Numbered from the stretch's first letter, positions 1-5,484 are shown. The stretch: DNA of 5,640 bases from Clostridia bacterium (GCA_017935825.1 JAGBGW010000062.1:1-5640); one strand, 5' to 3'. Made by a program: numbers and translations. Notes: a model not told the origin generated them from the letters alone.

Positions 1-405
1 CATATTGGTGGTATCTACAATGCCTTCCAGCACCGCCACGCGCTTTGCATCCGCAATTGCCTCCTGCAAAGTTTTTTGCGCAGGACGATGCATGGCGCAA
101 AGAATGCCGCGTGTCAGTGCAAAGCCTGTCAGCTGCTGTAAAACTTCACTTGATGCTGTGTACACGGGGACATCACCGCATTGTTCGATGATGGATTTTG
201 CCTTGTTCTCGATATGCTTTTTCTCCATTAAAAGAGAGATCGGTTTACAACCTGCATCAAGTGCATATTGAATCACGTTTACACTTTCTGCGATAAAAAT
301 CCCTTTTTCGGGTTCCAGCTTGCTTCGCATCTGTGCATCGGTCATTCGGGTATAAACCGCCAAATCGTCTATTGAAAGATCGTTTATCTCAATAATATTT
401 GCCAT
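1..405 (-). CDS. TrmH/SpoU-family RNA 2'-O-methyltransferase, N-terminal part (gene runs off the window)
   Basis: Reading leftwards from an ATG at 405-403, 135 codons stay open to the window edge, so the 3' part is missing. Residues about 30-110 look like the substrate-binding domain that precedes the SPOUT fold in TrmH-like enzymes (EPEKGIFIAES near residues 31-41, then a Lys/Glu-rich helix and VPVYTAS). Residues 122-135 read RVAVLEGIVDTTNM, which matches the first SPOUT strand and the start of the conserved N-x-G motif; Asn134 would be the conserved Asn. Known members methylate a ribose 2'-OH in rRNA or tRNA using S-adenosylmethionine in the cytoplasm; the target here cannot be told because the catalytic end is not present. 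The start is supported by GAGG at 416-413, seven bases before ATG. It lies downstream of the redox operon on the same strand but is separated from it by a terminator. The family is secure, the exact member is not. Confidence 0.85.
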   Translation of the reverse strand, partial: MANIIEINDLSIDDLAVYTRMTDAQMRSKLEPEKGIFIAESVNVIQYALDAGCKPISLLMEKKHIENKAKSIIEQCGDVPVYTASSEVLQQLTGFALTRGILCAMHRPAQKTLQEAIADAKRVAVLEGIVDTTNM

Positions 406-437
406 ATACCATCCTCAAATTTCCTTTGGATGCTTAC

Positions 438-466
438 ATTTTAACATAAGAAAAAGGCGTGCTCCA
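438..466 (-). promoter_or_regulatory. Candidate promoter of the RNA methyltransferase gene
   Basis: On the minus strand an extended -10, TGT-TAAAAT, lies at 446-438. A weak -35 (TGGAGC, 466-461) sits 17 bases upstream and falls inside the hairpin of the preceding terminator. The predicted start would lie about 25 bases before the ATG. The extended TG motif is the main support; the -35 matches the consensus at only three positions. Confidence 0.4.
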
Positions 467-483
467 TAAGAAACACGCCTTTT
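452..483 (-). terminator. Rho-independent terminator of the reductase-redoxin operon
   Basis: A perfect 10-bp inverted repeat pairs 452-461 with 474-483 (AAAAGGCGTG / CACGCCTTTT) around a 12-base loop. Read on the minus strand, the stem is followed by a run of T (455-451) and then CTTATG. It begins five bases after the stop codon of the redoxin gene. The plus-strand reading has only four T and no gene reads into it from the left, so its role is on the minus strand. Confidence 0.88.
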
Positions 484-488
484 GTGAC

Positions 489-749
489 TTATTGTGCTGC
501 CTTTTCGTATACGCCCTGTACGATTTCTTTGGTTGCGGCACCTTCATGGACTTTTACACCGTCCACATAATAGGTGGGCACGAAATAGTAATCGTAGCGG
601 TTGGCAATATCAGGCTGCTGTACTTCATCAATGATCTGGATGGGAATGTCCCGATACTGCGGATGTTCCTGCAAAATCTCTTCCATCCAGCGATGCGCCG
701 CACGGCAGTACGGGCAGCTTGCCATGGTGAACATCAAAATCTTTTTCAA
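489..749 (-). CDS. Small glutaredoxin/thioredoxin-like protein with CPYC active site
   Basis: This 86-residue protein is a single thioredoxin-fold domain. The first strand (KKILMFTM) leads into S-C12-P-Y-C15, the dithiol active site typical of glutaredoxins, and VPTYYVDG places the conserved cis-proline at Pro58. An FVPTYYVDGVKV strand pair and a C-terminal helix complete the fold, and there is no signal peptide, so it should act in the cytoplasm in thiol-disulfide exchange. Its partner is unknown. The start codon is TTG (749-747); no in-frame ATG lies upstream, and GGAG at 760-757 is correctly spaced. An internal ATG at codon 6 would remove most of the first strand. It follows the Fe-S aldo/keto reductase by 16 bases, so the two are very probably co-transcribed, which hints that the redoxin serves or protects that enzyme or shares its redox signal; that link is inference. 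The length is normal for stand-alone redoxins. Confidence 0.88.
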   Translation of the reverse strand: MKKILMFTMASCPYCRAAHRWMEEILQEHPQYRDIPIQIIDEVQQPDIANRYDYYFVPTYYVDGVKVHEGAATKEIVQGVYEKAAQ

Positions 750-756
750 AGAATCA

Positions 757-760
757 CTCC
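757..760 (-). promoter_or_regulatory. Ribosome binding site that fixes the TTG start of the redoxin gene
   Basis: GGAG on the minus strand, with seven bases between it and the TTG at 749-747. It lies in the 16-base gap after the stop codon of the reductase gene and supports TTG rather than the later internal ATG as the start. Confidence 0.75.
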
Positions 761-765
761 AATTT

Positions 766-1887
766 TTAGCCGAAGGTCTCGACGATCTGCTTCAAAGACT
801 CGATAATTGGCAGCTTCTGGGGGCAGACAGCTTCACAAAGACCGCATTCCAGGCACTGTGCAGGGTCGCCGGTGTTGGAGATGACCCACTTATAATGGCC
901 TTTGTTTGCAGCCAGATTGCCGTAAACCTTATAGTTGTTGAAAGAAGCGATGTGTTCGGGGATCTCAAAGTGGTTGGGGCATTCCGCAACACAGTAGCGG
1001 CATGCGGTGCAGGGGATCTGACCGATTTCGTTCAGCTTTGCAACCGCTTTTTCGTAAACCTTCTTTTCATCCTCGGTGATGGGGGTAAACTCTGCCATCA
1101 TCTCAGTGTTTTCTTCCATCTGTTCGATGGTGGACATACCGCTCAAAACCGTGATCAGGCCATCCAGGGATGCTGCAAAACGAAGTGCCCATGCAGAAGG
1201 CGAAATGCTTGCATCCGCTTCCTTGAAGACTTCTGCCACAGCAGGCGGAGGGGTTGCAAGGGAGCCGCCCTTGATGGGTTCCATAATGACAACCGATTTG
1301 CCGTGTTTTCTTGCGACTTCGTAGCATGCACGGGACTGAACGACAGCGTTATCCCAGTCTGCATAGTTGATCTGAAGCTGAACAAATTCCATGTAAGGAT
1401 GCTTGGTCAAAAGCTCATCCAGTACAGCTGCGGTGTCATGGAAGGAGAAACCGATGTGCTTAGCAAGACCGCGTTCTTTTACGGTCTTGATCCAGCTCCA
1501 GGAATCAAACTCGTTGCTTCGCTCCAGTCGATTGCCGCAGGATGCGATGTTATGCAGAAGATAGAAGTCAAAGTAGCCTGCACCGGTACGCTCAAGGGAT
1601 TCCTGCAGCATGCGTTCCATATCAGCAGGAGTTGCAGCTTCCCAGATAGGCATCTTCGTTGCAAACTGGAAGCTTTCGCGAGGATAGCGGTCAAACAGTG
1701 CTACCTTGGCTGCTTTCTCGCTTTTGCCGCCAAGATAACCATAAGCCGTGTCAAAATAGGTGAAACCCTTTTCAAGAAAACGATCCACCATTTTGCACAT
1801 CTGATCGATGTCCACTTCGCCGTTTTCCAACATCGGCAGACGCATCAGACCAAAACCAAGGTTTTTGATATCAGCACCAAGTTCCAT
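766..1887 (-). CDS. Aldo/keto reductase with C-terminal double 4Fe-4S ferredoxin domain
   Basis: The 373-residue protein has two parts. Residues 1-265 form an aldo/keto reductase barrel with the family's catalytic tetrad visible: Asp46 and Tyr49 (in FDTAYG), Lys78 (ATKMP) and His112 (YLLHN). Later barrel motifs GFSFH (146-150), LQINY (171-175) and EPIKGG (203-208) are present. Residues about 290-360 carry two cysteine clusters, Cys293/296/299/303 and Cys345/348/351/355, each followed by Pro, as expected for two 4Fe-4S clusters. Family members of this type are common in Clostridia; the barrel normally uses NAD(P)H to reduce carbonyls, and the Fe-S tail suggests electron exchange with ferredoxin or another carrier. 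The substrate is not known. The ATG at 1887 has GGAGG nine bases upstream. It is the first gene of a leftward operon with the redoxin gene and has its own promoter in the divergent region. The protein looks complete, with no missing key residues. Confidence 0.93.
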   Translation of the reverse strand: MELGADIKNLGFGLMRLPMLENGEVDIDQMCKMVDRFLEKGFTYFDTAYGYLGGKSEKAAKVALFDRYPRESFQFATKMPIWEAATPADMERMLQESLERTGAGYFDFYLLHNIASCGNRLERSNEFDSWSWIKTVKERGLAKHIGFSFHDTAAVLDELLTKHPYMEFVQLQINYADWDNAVVQSRACYEVARKHGKSVVIMEPIKGGSLATPPPAVAEVFKEADASISPSAWALRFAASLDGLITVLSGMSTIEQMEENTEMMAEFTPITEDEKKVYEKAVAKLNEIGQIPCTACRYCVAECPNHFEIPEHIASFNNYKVYGNLAANKGHYKWVISNTGDPAQCLECGLCEAVCPQKLPIIESLKQIVETFG

Positions 1888-1931
1888 AAATACATACCTC
1901 CATTATTTTGTTTTGCGTACAAAAGAAAACT

Positions 1932-1950
1932 TGTTATATCTATTATAACA
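1932..1950. repeat. Inverted repeat over the -10 of the reductase promoter, possible operator
   Basis: TGTTATA (1932-1938) and TATAACA (1944-1950) are perfect 7-bp inverted copies separated by TCTAT. The repeat covers the -10 and the predicted start of the leftward promoter, where a bound repressor would block it. Including T1931 it resembles the Rex operator halves TTGTTA/TAACAA, but the spacing is one base longer and the last base differs. AT-rich promoter DNA yields such repeats by chance, so the assignment is tentative. Confidence 0.4.
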
Positions 1951-1970
1951 CAAAGTGTAAGTTTTCGCAC
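1942..1970 (-). promoter_or_regulatory. Promoter of the reductase-redoxin operon (leftward)
   Basis: An extended -10, TGT-TATAAT, is read on the minus strand at 1950-1942, a perfect consensus hexamer. The best -35 at 17-base spacing is weak (GTGCGA, 1970-1965, three matches), so the extended TG probably carries recognition. The expected transcript starts near 1935, about 48 bases before the ATG. The -10 is embedded in an inverted repeat, described separately. Confidence 0.7.
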
Positions 1971-1974
1971 TTTG
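1951..1974. repeat. 7-bp inverted repeat between the divergent promoters
   Basis: CAAAGTG (1951-1957) and CACTTTG (1968-1974) are perfect inverted copies with a 10-base spacer, giving a centre-to-centre distance of about 17 bases. The repeat lies upstream of the reductase -10 and ends on the -35 of the LOG promoter, so a protein bound here could touch both promoters. No regulator in the window is known to use it. Confidence 0.35.
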
Positions 1975-1999
1975 AATAATATGTTTTCTATGTTATACT
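1972..1999 (+). promoter_or_regulatory. Promoter of the LOG-family gene (rightward)
   Basis: A -35 of TTGAAT (1972-1977, four matches to consensus) is followed after 16 bases by TATACT (1994-1999), preceded by TG at 1991-1992 to give an extended -10. The predicted start near 2006 leaves a leader of roughly 29 bases before the ATG at 2035. It is back-to-back with the reductase promoter. Confidence 0.72.
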
Positions 2000-2009
2000 G
2001 TATACAGTA
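1996..2009. promoter_or_regulatory. Perfect 14-bp palindrome on the LOG promoter, candidate operator
   Basis: TACTGTATACAGTA reads the same on both strands with no spacer. It overlaps the 3' part of the -10 and the predicted transcription start, the classical position of a repressor operator. No factor is assigned: it does not match the usual Gram-positive LexA site, and no regulator gene is present in the window. Confidence 0.45.
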
Positions 2010-2034
2010 AAACTAACAAAAACAGAGGATATTT

Positions 2035-2571
2035 ATGCGAATTTGTGTATATGGCGCTGCCAGCGACAATATTGACGATATTTATAAATCTGCCGCGTTT
2101 GAACTTGGCAAACTTTTGGGTGCACAAGGTCATACGCTTGTCTACGGCGGTGGTGCAACGGGCATCATGGGGCAGACTGCAAGAGGTTTTCTTTCTTCAA
2201 AAGGAGAAGTCATCGGCGTAGCGCCCAGATTTTTTGATACAGAGGGCGTTCTTTTAAAAGAATGTACTGAATTCATCTTCACGGAGACCATGCGCGAACG
2301 TAAAGAACTGATGGAAAATCTTTCCGATGCCTTTATCATGGCTCCCGGCGGCATGGGTACTTTTGAAGAATTCTTTGAAGTGCTGACTTTGCGCCAGCTT
2401 GGTCGTCACGATAAACCCATTTTTATCCTGAATACAGGCGGCTATTACGATCCTTTGGAAAAATTGATGCAGCATGCTTTGGATGAAGGCTTCATCCGCG
2501 TAGACCACCATGGATTGTATGTGCTTTGCGCCACACCGCAGGATATCCTTGCTCACTTGCAAAATCGATAA
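2035..2571 (+). CDS. LOG-family protein (Rossmann-fold nucleotide 5'-monophosphate phosphoribohydrolase type)
   Basis: The 178-residue protein is a full-length small LOG protein (older name: lysine decarboxylase-like or TIGR00730 family). The N-terminal strand MRICVYGAAS, GGGATGIMG at 38-46, MRERKELM at 86-93 with Arg89, and PGGMGTFEE at 104-112 with Glu112 are the signature motifs; the Arg and the last Glu of PGGxGTxxE are the catalytic pair in characterised LOGs. Such enzymes release the base from N6-modified adenosine 5'-monophosphate, producing cytokinin in plants and some bacteria, while many bacterial homologues probably do general nucleotide salvage or clean-up. The lysine decarboxylase label is a historical misannotation. 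The ATG has GAGG at 2025-2028, six bases upstream. It has its own promoter and diverges from the redox operon. No terminator separates it from the phosphatase gene, so read-through is possible. Confidence 0.93.
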   Translation: MRICVYGAASDNIDDIYKSAAFELGKLLGAQGHTLVYGGGATGIMGQTARGFLSSKGEVIGVAPRFFDTEGVLLKECTEFIFTETMRERKELMENLSDAFIMAPGGMGTFEEFFEVLTLRQLGRHDKPIFILNTGGYYDPLEKLMQHALDEGFIRVDHHGLYVLCATPQDILAHLQNR

Positions 2572-2584
2572 ATCGCGGTATAAT
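2557..2584 (+). promoter_or_regulatory. Promoter of the PP2C phosphatase gene
   Basis: TTGCAA (2557-2562) lies in the last codons of the LOG gene and TATAAT (2579-2584) just after its stop, spaced by 16 bases. The perfect -10 and four-of-six -35 make this a good candidate; the leader would be about 32 bases. The following AGGAG (2613-2617) is well placed for the ATG at 2623. Confidence 0.68.
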
Positions 2585-2622
2585 ATTTGTAGTTTTTATT
2601 CGTCACCGACATAGGAGAAACC

Positions 2623-4242
2623 ATGCGTTACACCATTGATGCGGCTGTCCGAAATCATATCGGAAAAGTCCGGAAAAACAACGAAGATAATTTTTATCTC
2701 AACGGCAGTTATCTGAAGCGTGATCAGATGGATGCCGGTGGTTTCTTTGCGGAAATTTCCTCGGGCAAGCGCCAGATCTATGCGGTTTGTGACGGCATGG
2801 GCGGCGAACGAAAGGGTGAGGAAGCATCCCATCATGTGACGGAACGACTTCTTCGCTTAAGCGATATCTTAAATTCCGAATCCGACGTTAAAACCTGTAT
2901 CAACGCTTTTTGTGACGAAACCAACAGAAGCATTCTGCAATTTGGTCAAAGCGGTCACATGGGCACCACGCTGGTGCTTGTGTGTTTCCACGAAAACGGC
3001 TGTGAGATCGCACACCTTGGTGACAGCCGCGTATATCTGCTTCGGGATAAGCAGCTGACCTGTCTTACCACAGACCATACAGAAGTCAATCGTCTGCAAC
3101 AGATGGGGTTGATTTCAGAAGAAGAGGCAAAAAACCATCCCGACCGCAACATGCTTCACAAATATCTGGGCATGCAAAACGATGAGCTGATTTTTACGCC
3201 CGAGTATACACCCTATCAGCCGAAGGCAGGGGACAGGCTCATTCTTTGCAGCGACGGCCTGACTGACATGCTCACCGATGCGCAAATTCAGGATACGGTT
3301 TTATCTTCCCGTACTGTCACCACGGCAACCAAAAACCTGATCAATAACGCACTTGATGCAGGCGGCAGAGATAATATCACTGCAATGGTTCTGAGCGTTC
3401 GTAAATGCGATGACCTGCCCGAACATGCACCGCGACACAGAAAAACAACTGTAAGAAAATCCCGCAAACTGCATCAGGACGTAGATAACAGCAAAGAACA
3501 ACTTCTGACTGCAGGCAGACGTGCATCCAGAAAACCTGTGATGATTTCCGCGCTTCTGGTTTTTGTATTAGCAATTATAATTGCATTGATTCTTTCCATC
3601 GGCGGTGGTTTATCTTCCGTGATTGATCTGATCAAGAGCAACGTTCGCATTGAAAACAGTGTACAGATCGTGGATGAAACACAGCAAGCATCCAGCGTGT
3701 ATGTCGCCACACCGTCACCTGTATCTACGCCCATACCAAGCGAACAACTTGAAGAGGGTGTTTTAATTGAAGACAGTTCTGCAACGGTATCGGAACAGGA
3801 AAATGCACAGACGTTTGTCAATGAGTTGATTGCATATGGTCTGTCTTCTTATCAGGAGGCATCGCCATCCTATGCACAGATGATCGATTTTGCGCTTGGT
3901 TATGCCTATGCGCATGCAGACATCTATCCGCAGCTGCAGCAGGAGAAGATATCCTTGCCTGCCGAAGCACTTGCCGGAATGTCAAATGCCGACTTGATCT
4001 CTTCAATGCAGACAGAAGGCTGCTACTGTATCTCTCAGCTTCAGATGGATGACATTCTTTTGCAGTATTTTAACACAAGCGTTCCTGCATCCAACGACTA
4101 TGCAAATGCCGTATATCACAGTGGAAACTACTATGTTTCTCCACTGTGGGATGAAAACGGTTCCCGCGTGGCGGTTGTAACAGAACTCATACAGGATGCT
4201 TCTGCACAGACTGTAACGGTAAGTTTTGAAGTTTACACTTAA
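2623..4242 (+). CDS. PP2C-family (PPM) serine/threonine protein phosphatase, membrane-anchored, with C-terminal extracytoplasmic domain
   Basis: The reading frame gives 539 residues to the first stop. Residues 1-262 are a bacterial PP2C catalytic domain of Stp/PrpC type, which removes phosphate from Ser/Thr using two metal ions. Visible motifs are RKNNED with Asp22, VCDGMGG with Asp57 and Gly58, GHMGTT at 111-116, LGDSR with Asp134, SDGLTD with Asp211, and GGRDN with Asp250. A basic linker (about 265-304) leads to one hydrophobic segment at about 305-328, then a Pro/Ser/Thr stretch at 361-375 and a domain at about 390-539 that should lie outside the cell. The topology, catalytic domain inside, follows from the positive residues before the segment. 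The outer domain is not recognised. Family partners are PASTA-type Ser/Thr kinases, but none is in the window. The ATG is well supported by AGGAG. Oddity: the frame continues for 48 codons after the TAA at 4240-4242, so the outer domain may be truncated. Confidence 0.92.
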   Translation: MRYTIDAAVRNHIGKVRKNNEDNFYLNGSYLKRDQMDAGGFFAEISSGKRQIYAVCDGMGGERKGEEASHHVTERLLRLSDILNSESDVKTCINAFCDETNRSILQFGQSGHMGTTLVLVCFHENGCEIAHLGDSRVYLLRDKQLTCLTTDHTEVNRLQQMGLISEEEAKNHPDRNMLHKYLGMQNDELIFTPEYTPYQPKAGDRLILCSDGLTDMLTDAQIQDTVLSSRTVTTATKNLINNALDAGGRDNITAMVLSVRKCDDLPEHAPRHRKTTVRKSRKLHQDVDNSKEQLLTAGRRASRKPVMISALLVFVLAIIIALILSIGGGLSSVIDLIKSNVRIENSVQIVDETQQASSVYVATPSPVSTPIPSEQLEEGVLIEDSSATVSEQENAQTFVNELIAYGLSSYQEASPSYAQMIDFALGYAYAHADIYPQLQQEKISLPAEALAGMSNADLISSMQTEGCYCISQLQMDDILLQYFNTSVPASNDYANAVYHSGNYYVSPLWDENGSRVAVVTELIQDASAQTVTVSFEVYT

Positions 4243-4389
4243 GTGGAAGAAGAAGGCGGATCTTCTATGCAGCTCAGTGGCAGCGGCAGTGCGACCTTGC
4301 GACAGATGGAAGCTTCCCATTTGGGATATCAGTTGATTTCACTGGATACTGCAGCGATTGCTTTACAGGAAGAAAGCACTACAGAGTAA
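4243..4389 (+). other. In-frame continuation of the phosphatase gene beyond its TAA stop (48 codons)
   Basis: Directly after the TAA at 4240-4242 the same frame stays open from GTG 4243 to a second TAA at 4387-4389. The 48 residues begin VEEEGGSSMQL, include GSGSATLR (residues 13-20) and GYQLISLDT (28-36), and end QEESTTE. The segment looks like a beta-rich end of the preceding domain: strand VTVSFEVYT before the stop, then an acidic turn, a GSGSATLR strand and a final strand. It ends 11 bases before an intrinsic terminator, where a gene end is expected. With the stop read as a sense codon the phosphatase would have 588 residues. No convincing ribosome binding site is seen for an independent small gene, though GTG adjoins the stop and could allow reinitiation. 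A nonsense mutation or a base error is the simplest reading. Confidence 0.72.
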
Positions 4390-4400
4390 AAAACGATCAG

Positions 4401-4427
4401 AAAGACCCCATATGGGGTTTTTCTTTT
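4401..4427 (+). terminator. Rho-independent terminator after the phosphatase gene
   Basis: ACCCC (4405-4409) pairs with GGGGT (4414-4418) around ATAT, and AAAG before it extends the stem with the following T run (one G-T pair). The tract TTTTTCTTTT (4418-4427) follows. It lies 11 bases after the second in-frame stop and directly against GGAG, the ribosome binding site of the next gene, so it could also act as a leader hairpin for that gene. Confidence 0.82.
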
Positions 4428-4438
4428 GGAGAAATACG

Positions 4439-5407
4439 ATGATTGTAAGAACTACAGATTATTACAAGGATTTTGAATGTCTGGCAGGGGAGTGCCCCAA
4501 AACCTGCTGTGCAAACTGGAATATTCCCATCGACAGAGCGACGCGCGCCCATTATCAAAGTCTGGAAGGCGCCATCGGGGAACATGCAAGAAGCGTTTTG
4601 AAAGGCGGTACCTTCAAAAACAAAGACGGCAGATGCCCCTTTTTGCTTGAAAATGGACTGTGCAGCATGATTATTGCGGCCGGCAACCAGGAAGATTTAA
4701 GCTTTGTCTGCCGCACCTATCCAAGAAAAATCAGTACCTTTGGCAATGATCAATATATCAGCCTTAGTGTATCCTGTCCCCGTGCGGCACAGCAATTGAT
4801 TGCTTGCCGTAAAATGTCCTTTGTAACAGCCAAAACGAACGAACCGCCGCAGATGAATTCCATCGATCCGGCACTTTACAAAAAGCTGACCGCGTTGCGT
4901 GATGATTGCATTCGTATTGTGCGGGATGAATCATACTCGCTTTCCAAGCGTGTGGAAACAATGCTTCGGGAAGTAGAAATTGATATCAATGATATTTCAA
5001 TTGAAAAGCGTTTTACAAAGCTTGTACGCGCATTCCTTCGTATGCGCTATAACGATAAGGATTTGAAATGTTATTTTCGTCTTCTTAAAAACCACGATCG
5101 ACTTCAATCAGCACTTGAGCAGGCGGAAGTTGCGGCGGAAAAGCACGAAATTCTCATGGAAAACCTGCTTGTGTACACGCTCGATCGCTATGTGCTCGAG
5201 GCAGTGGACGACGGTGACTATACATCCCGTATCAAGCTTTGTCTGCATTGGTGCATGATGTTCTTCCTCATTCTGTGCGATCATTATGCACAAAAAACAT
5301 CGCTCGACGATGCAAAAATCGAGGCACTTATTGTGGATTTTTCCCGTCATACCGAGCATAACGACACAAATCTTCGCATGTTAATGCGTGCAAAACATAT
5401 CATCTGA
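4439..5407 (+). CDS. fliB: FliB-like (flagellin lysine-N-methylase family) cysteine-cluster protein
   Basis: The 322-residue protein opens MIVRTTDYYKDFECLAGECP, with Cys14, Cys19 and the pair Cys23-Cys24 before a Trp-x-Ile segment. RCPFLLENGLC (Cys66, Cys75), LSFVCRTYPR (Cys91) and SLSVSCPRAA (Cys113) follow. This order of cysteines is the FliB/YkgJ-type pattern and probably holds a metal or Fe-S cluster. In enteric bacteria FliB methylates lysines of flagellin; many clostridial relatives carry that name only by similarity, so the substrate here is unknown. Residues about 145-322 are a helical tail with ENLLVYTLDRY at 241-251. At 322 residues it is somewhat shorter than the enteric protein. 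The start is ATG 4439, with GGAG at 4428-4431 seven bases before it; an in-frame upstream ATG at 4358 would overlap the previous gene end and terminator, so it is rejected. No obvious promoter or terminator of its own was found, and no flagellar gene is nearby. Confidence 0.8.
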   Translation: MIVRTTDYYKDFECLAGECPKTCCANWNIPIDRATRAHYQSLEGAIGEHARSVLKGGTFKNKDGRCPFLLENGLCSMIIAAGNQEDLSFVCRTYPRKISTFGNDQYISLSVSCPRAAQQLIACRKMSFVTAKTNEPPQMNSIDPALYKKLTALRDDCIRIVRDESYSLSKRVETMLREVEIDINDISIEKRFTKLVRAFLRMRYNDKDLKCYFRLLKNHDRLQSALEQAEVAAEKHEILMENLLVYTLDRYVLEAVDDGDYTSRIKLCLHWCMMFFLILCDHYAQKTSLDDAKIEALIVDFSRHTEHNDTNLRMLMRAKHII

Positions 5408-5412
5408 ATGCC

Positions 5413-5441
5413 TTGCCAAGTAAAAACAAAGGGTTTATACT
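5413..5441 (+). promoter_or_regulatory. Promoter of the MATE transporter gene
   Basis: TTGCCA (5413-5418, five of six consensus positions) and TATACT (5436-5441, five of six) are separated by exactly 17 bases. This is the best-matching promoter in the window. The transcript should start near 5448, giving a leader of about 37 bases. It begins six bases after the fliB stop codon. Confidence 0.8.
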
Positions 5442-5484
5442 TTATTTAACAGATATTTTGTGCGTTTAATTGAAAGGCAACAGC

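Noticed and set aside
5..271. Plus-strand open frame of 88 codons at the left edge.
   Set aside because: It is antisense to the methyltransferase gene, whose minus-strand translation has clear family motifs and a good ribosome binding site.
459..806. Plus-strand open frame of 115 codons over the redoxin gene.
   Set aside because: It starts inside the terminator hairpin and is antisense to the CPYC redoxin; it has no supporting motif.
601..2010. A 469-codon open frame on the plus strand, opposite the reductase gene.
   Set aside because: It is antisense to the well-supported reductase and part of the redoxin gene, has a Cys/Phe/His-rich composition typical of a shadow frame, crosses the divergent promoter region and shows no domain motif.
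4243..4389. The 48-codon stretch as an independent small gene starting at GTG 4243 or ATG 4267.
   Set aside because: No convincing ribosome binding site precedes either codon, and the frame agreement and sequence character fit better with a continuation of the phosphatase gene.
4358..4438. Upstream in-frame ATG that would lengthen the FliB-like protein by 27 residues.
   Set aside because: The extension would cover the phosphatase gene's 3' extension and the terminator; the family's usual N-terminus MIVRTxDYYKDF begins at 4439 and has its own GGAG.
4979..4990. Perfect 12-bp palindrome ATTGATATCAAT within fliB.
   Set aside because: It lies in the middle of a coding region in AT-rich Ile/Asp/Asn codons and has no promoter nearby; it is likely chance.
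5408..5484. A possible terminator or riboswitch between fliB and the MATE gene.
   Set aside because: The only symmetry is a very short CTTG-C-CAAG without a T tract, and the leader after the promoter is too short for a known riboswitch.
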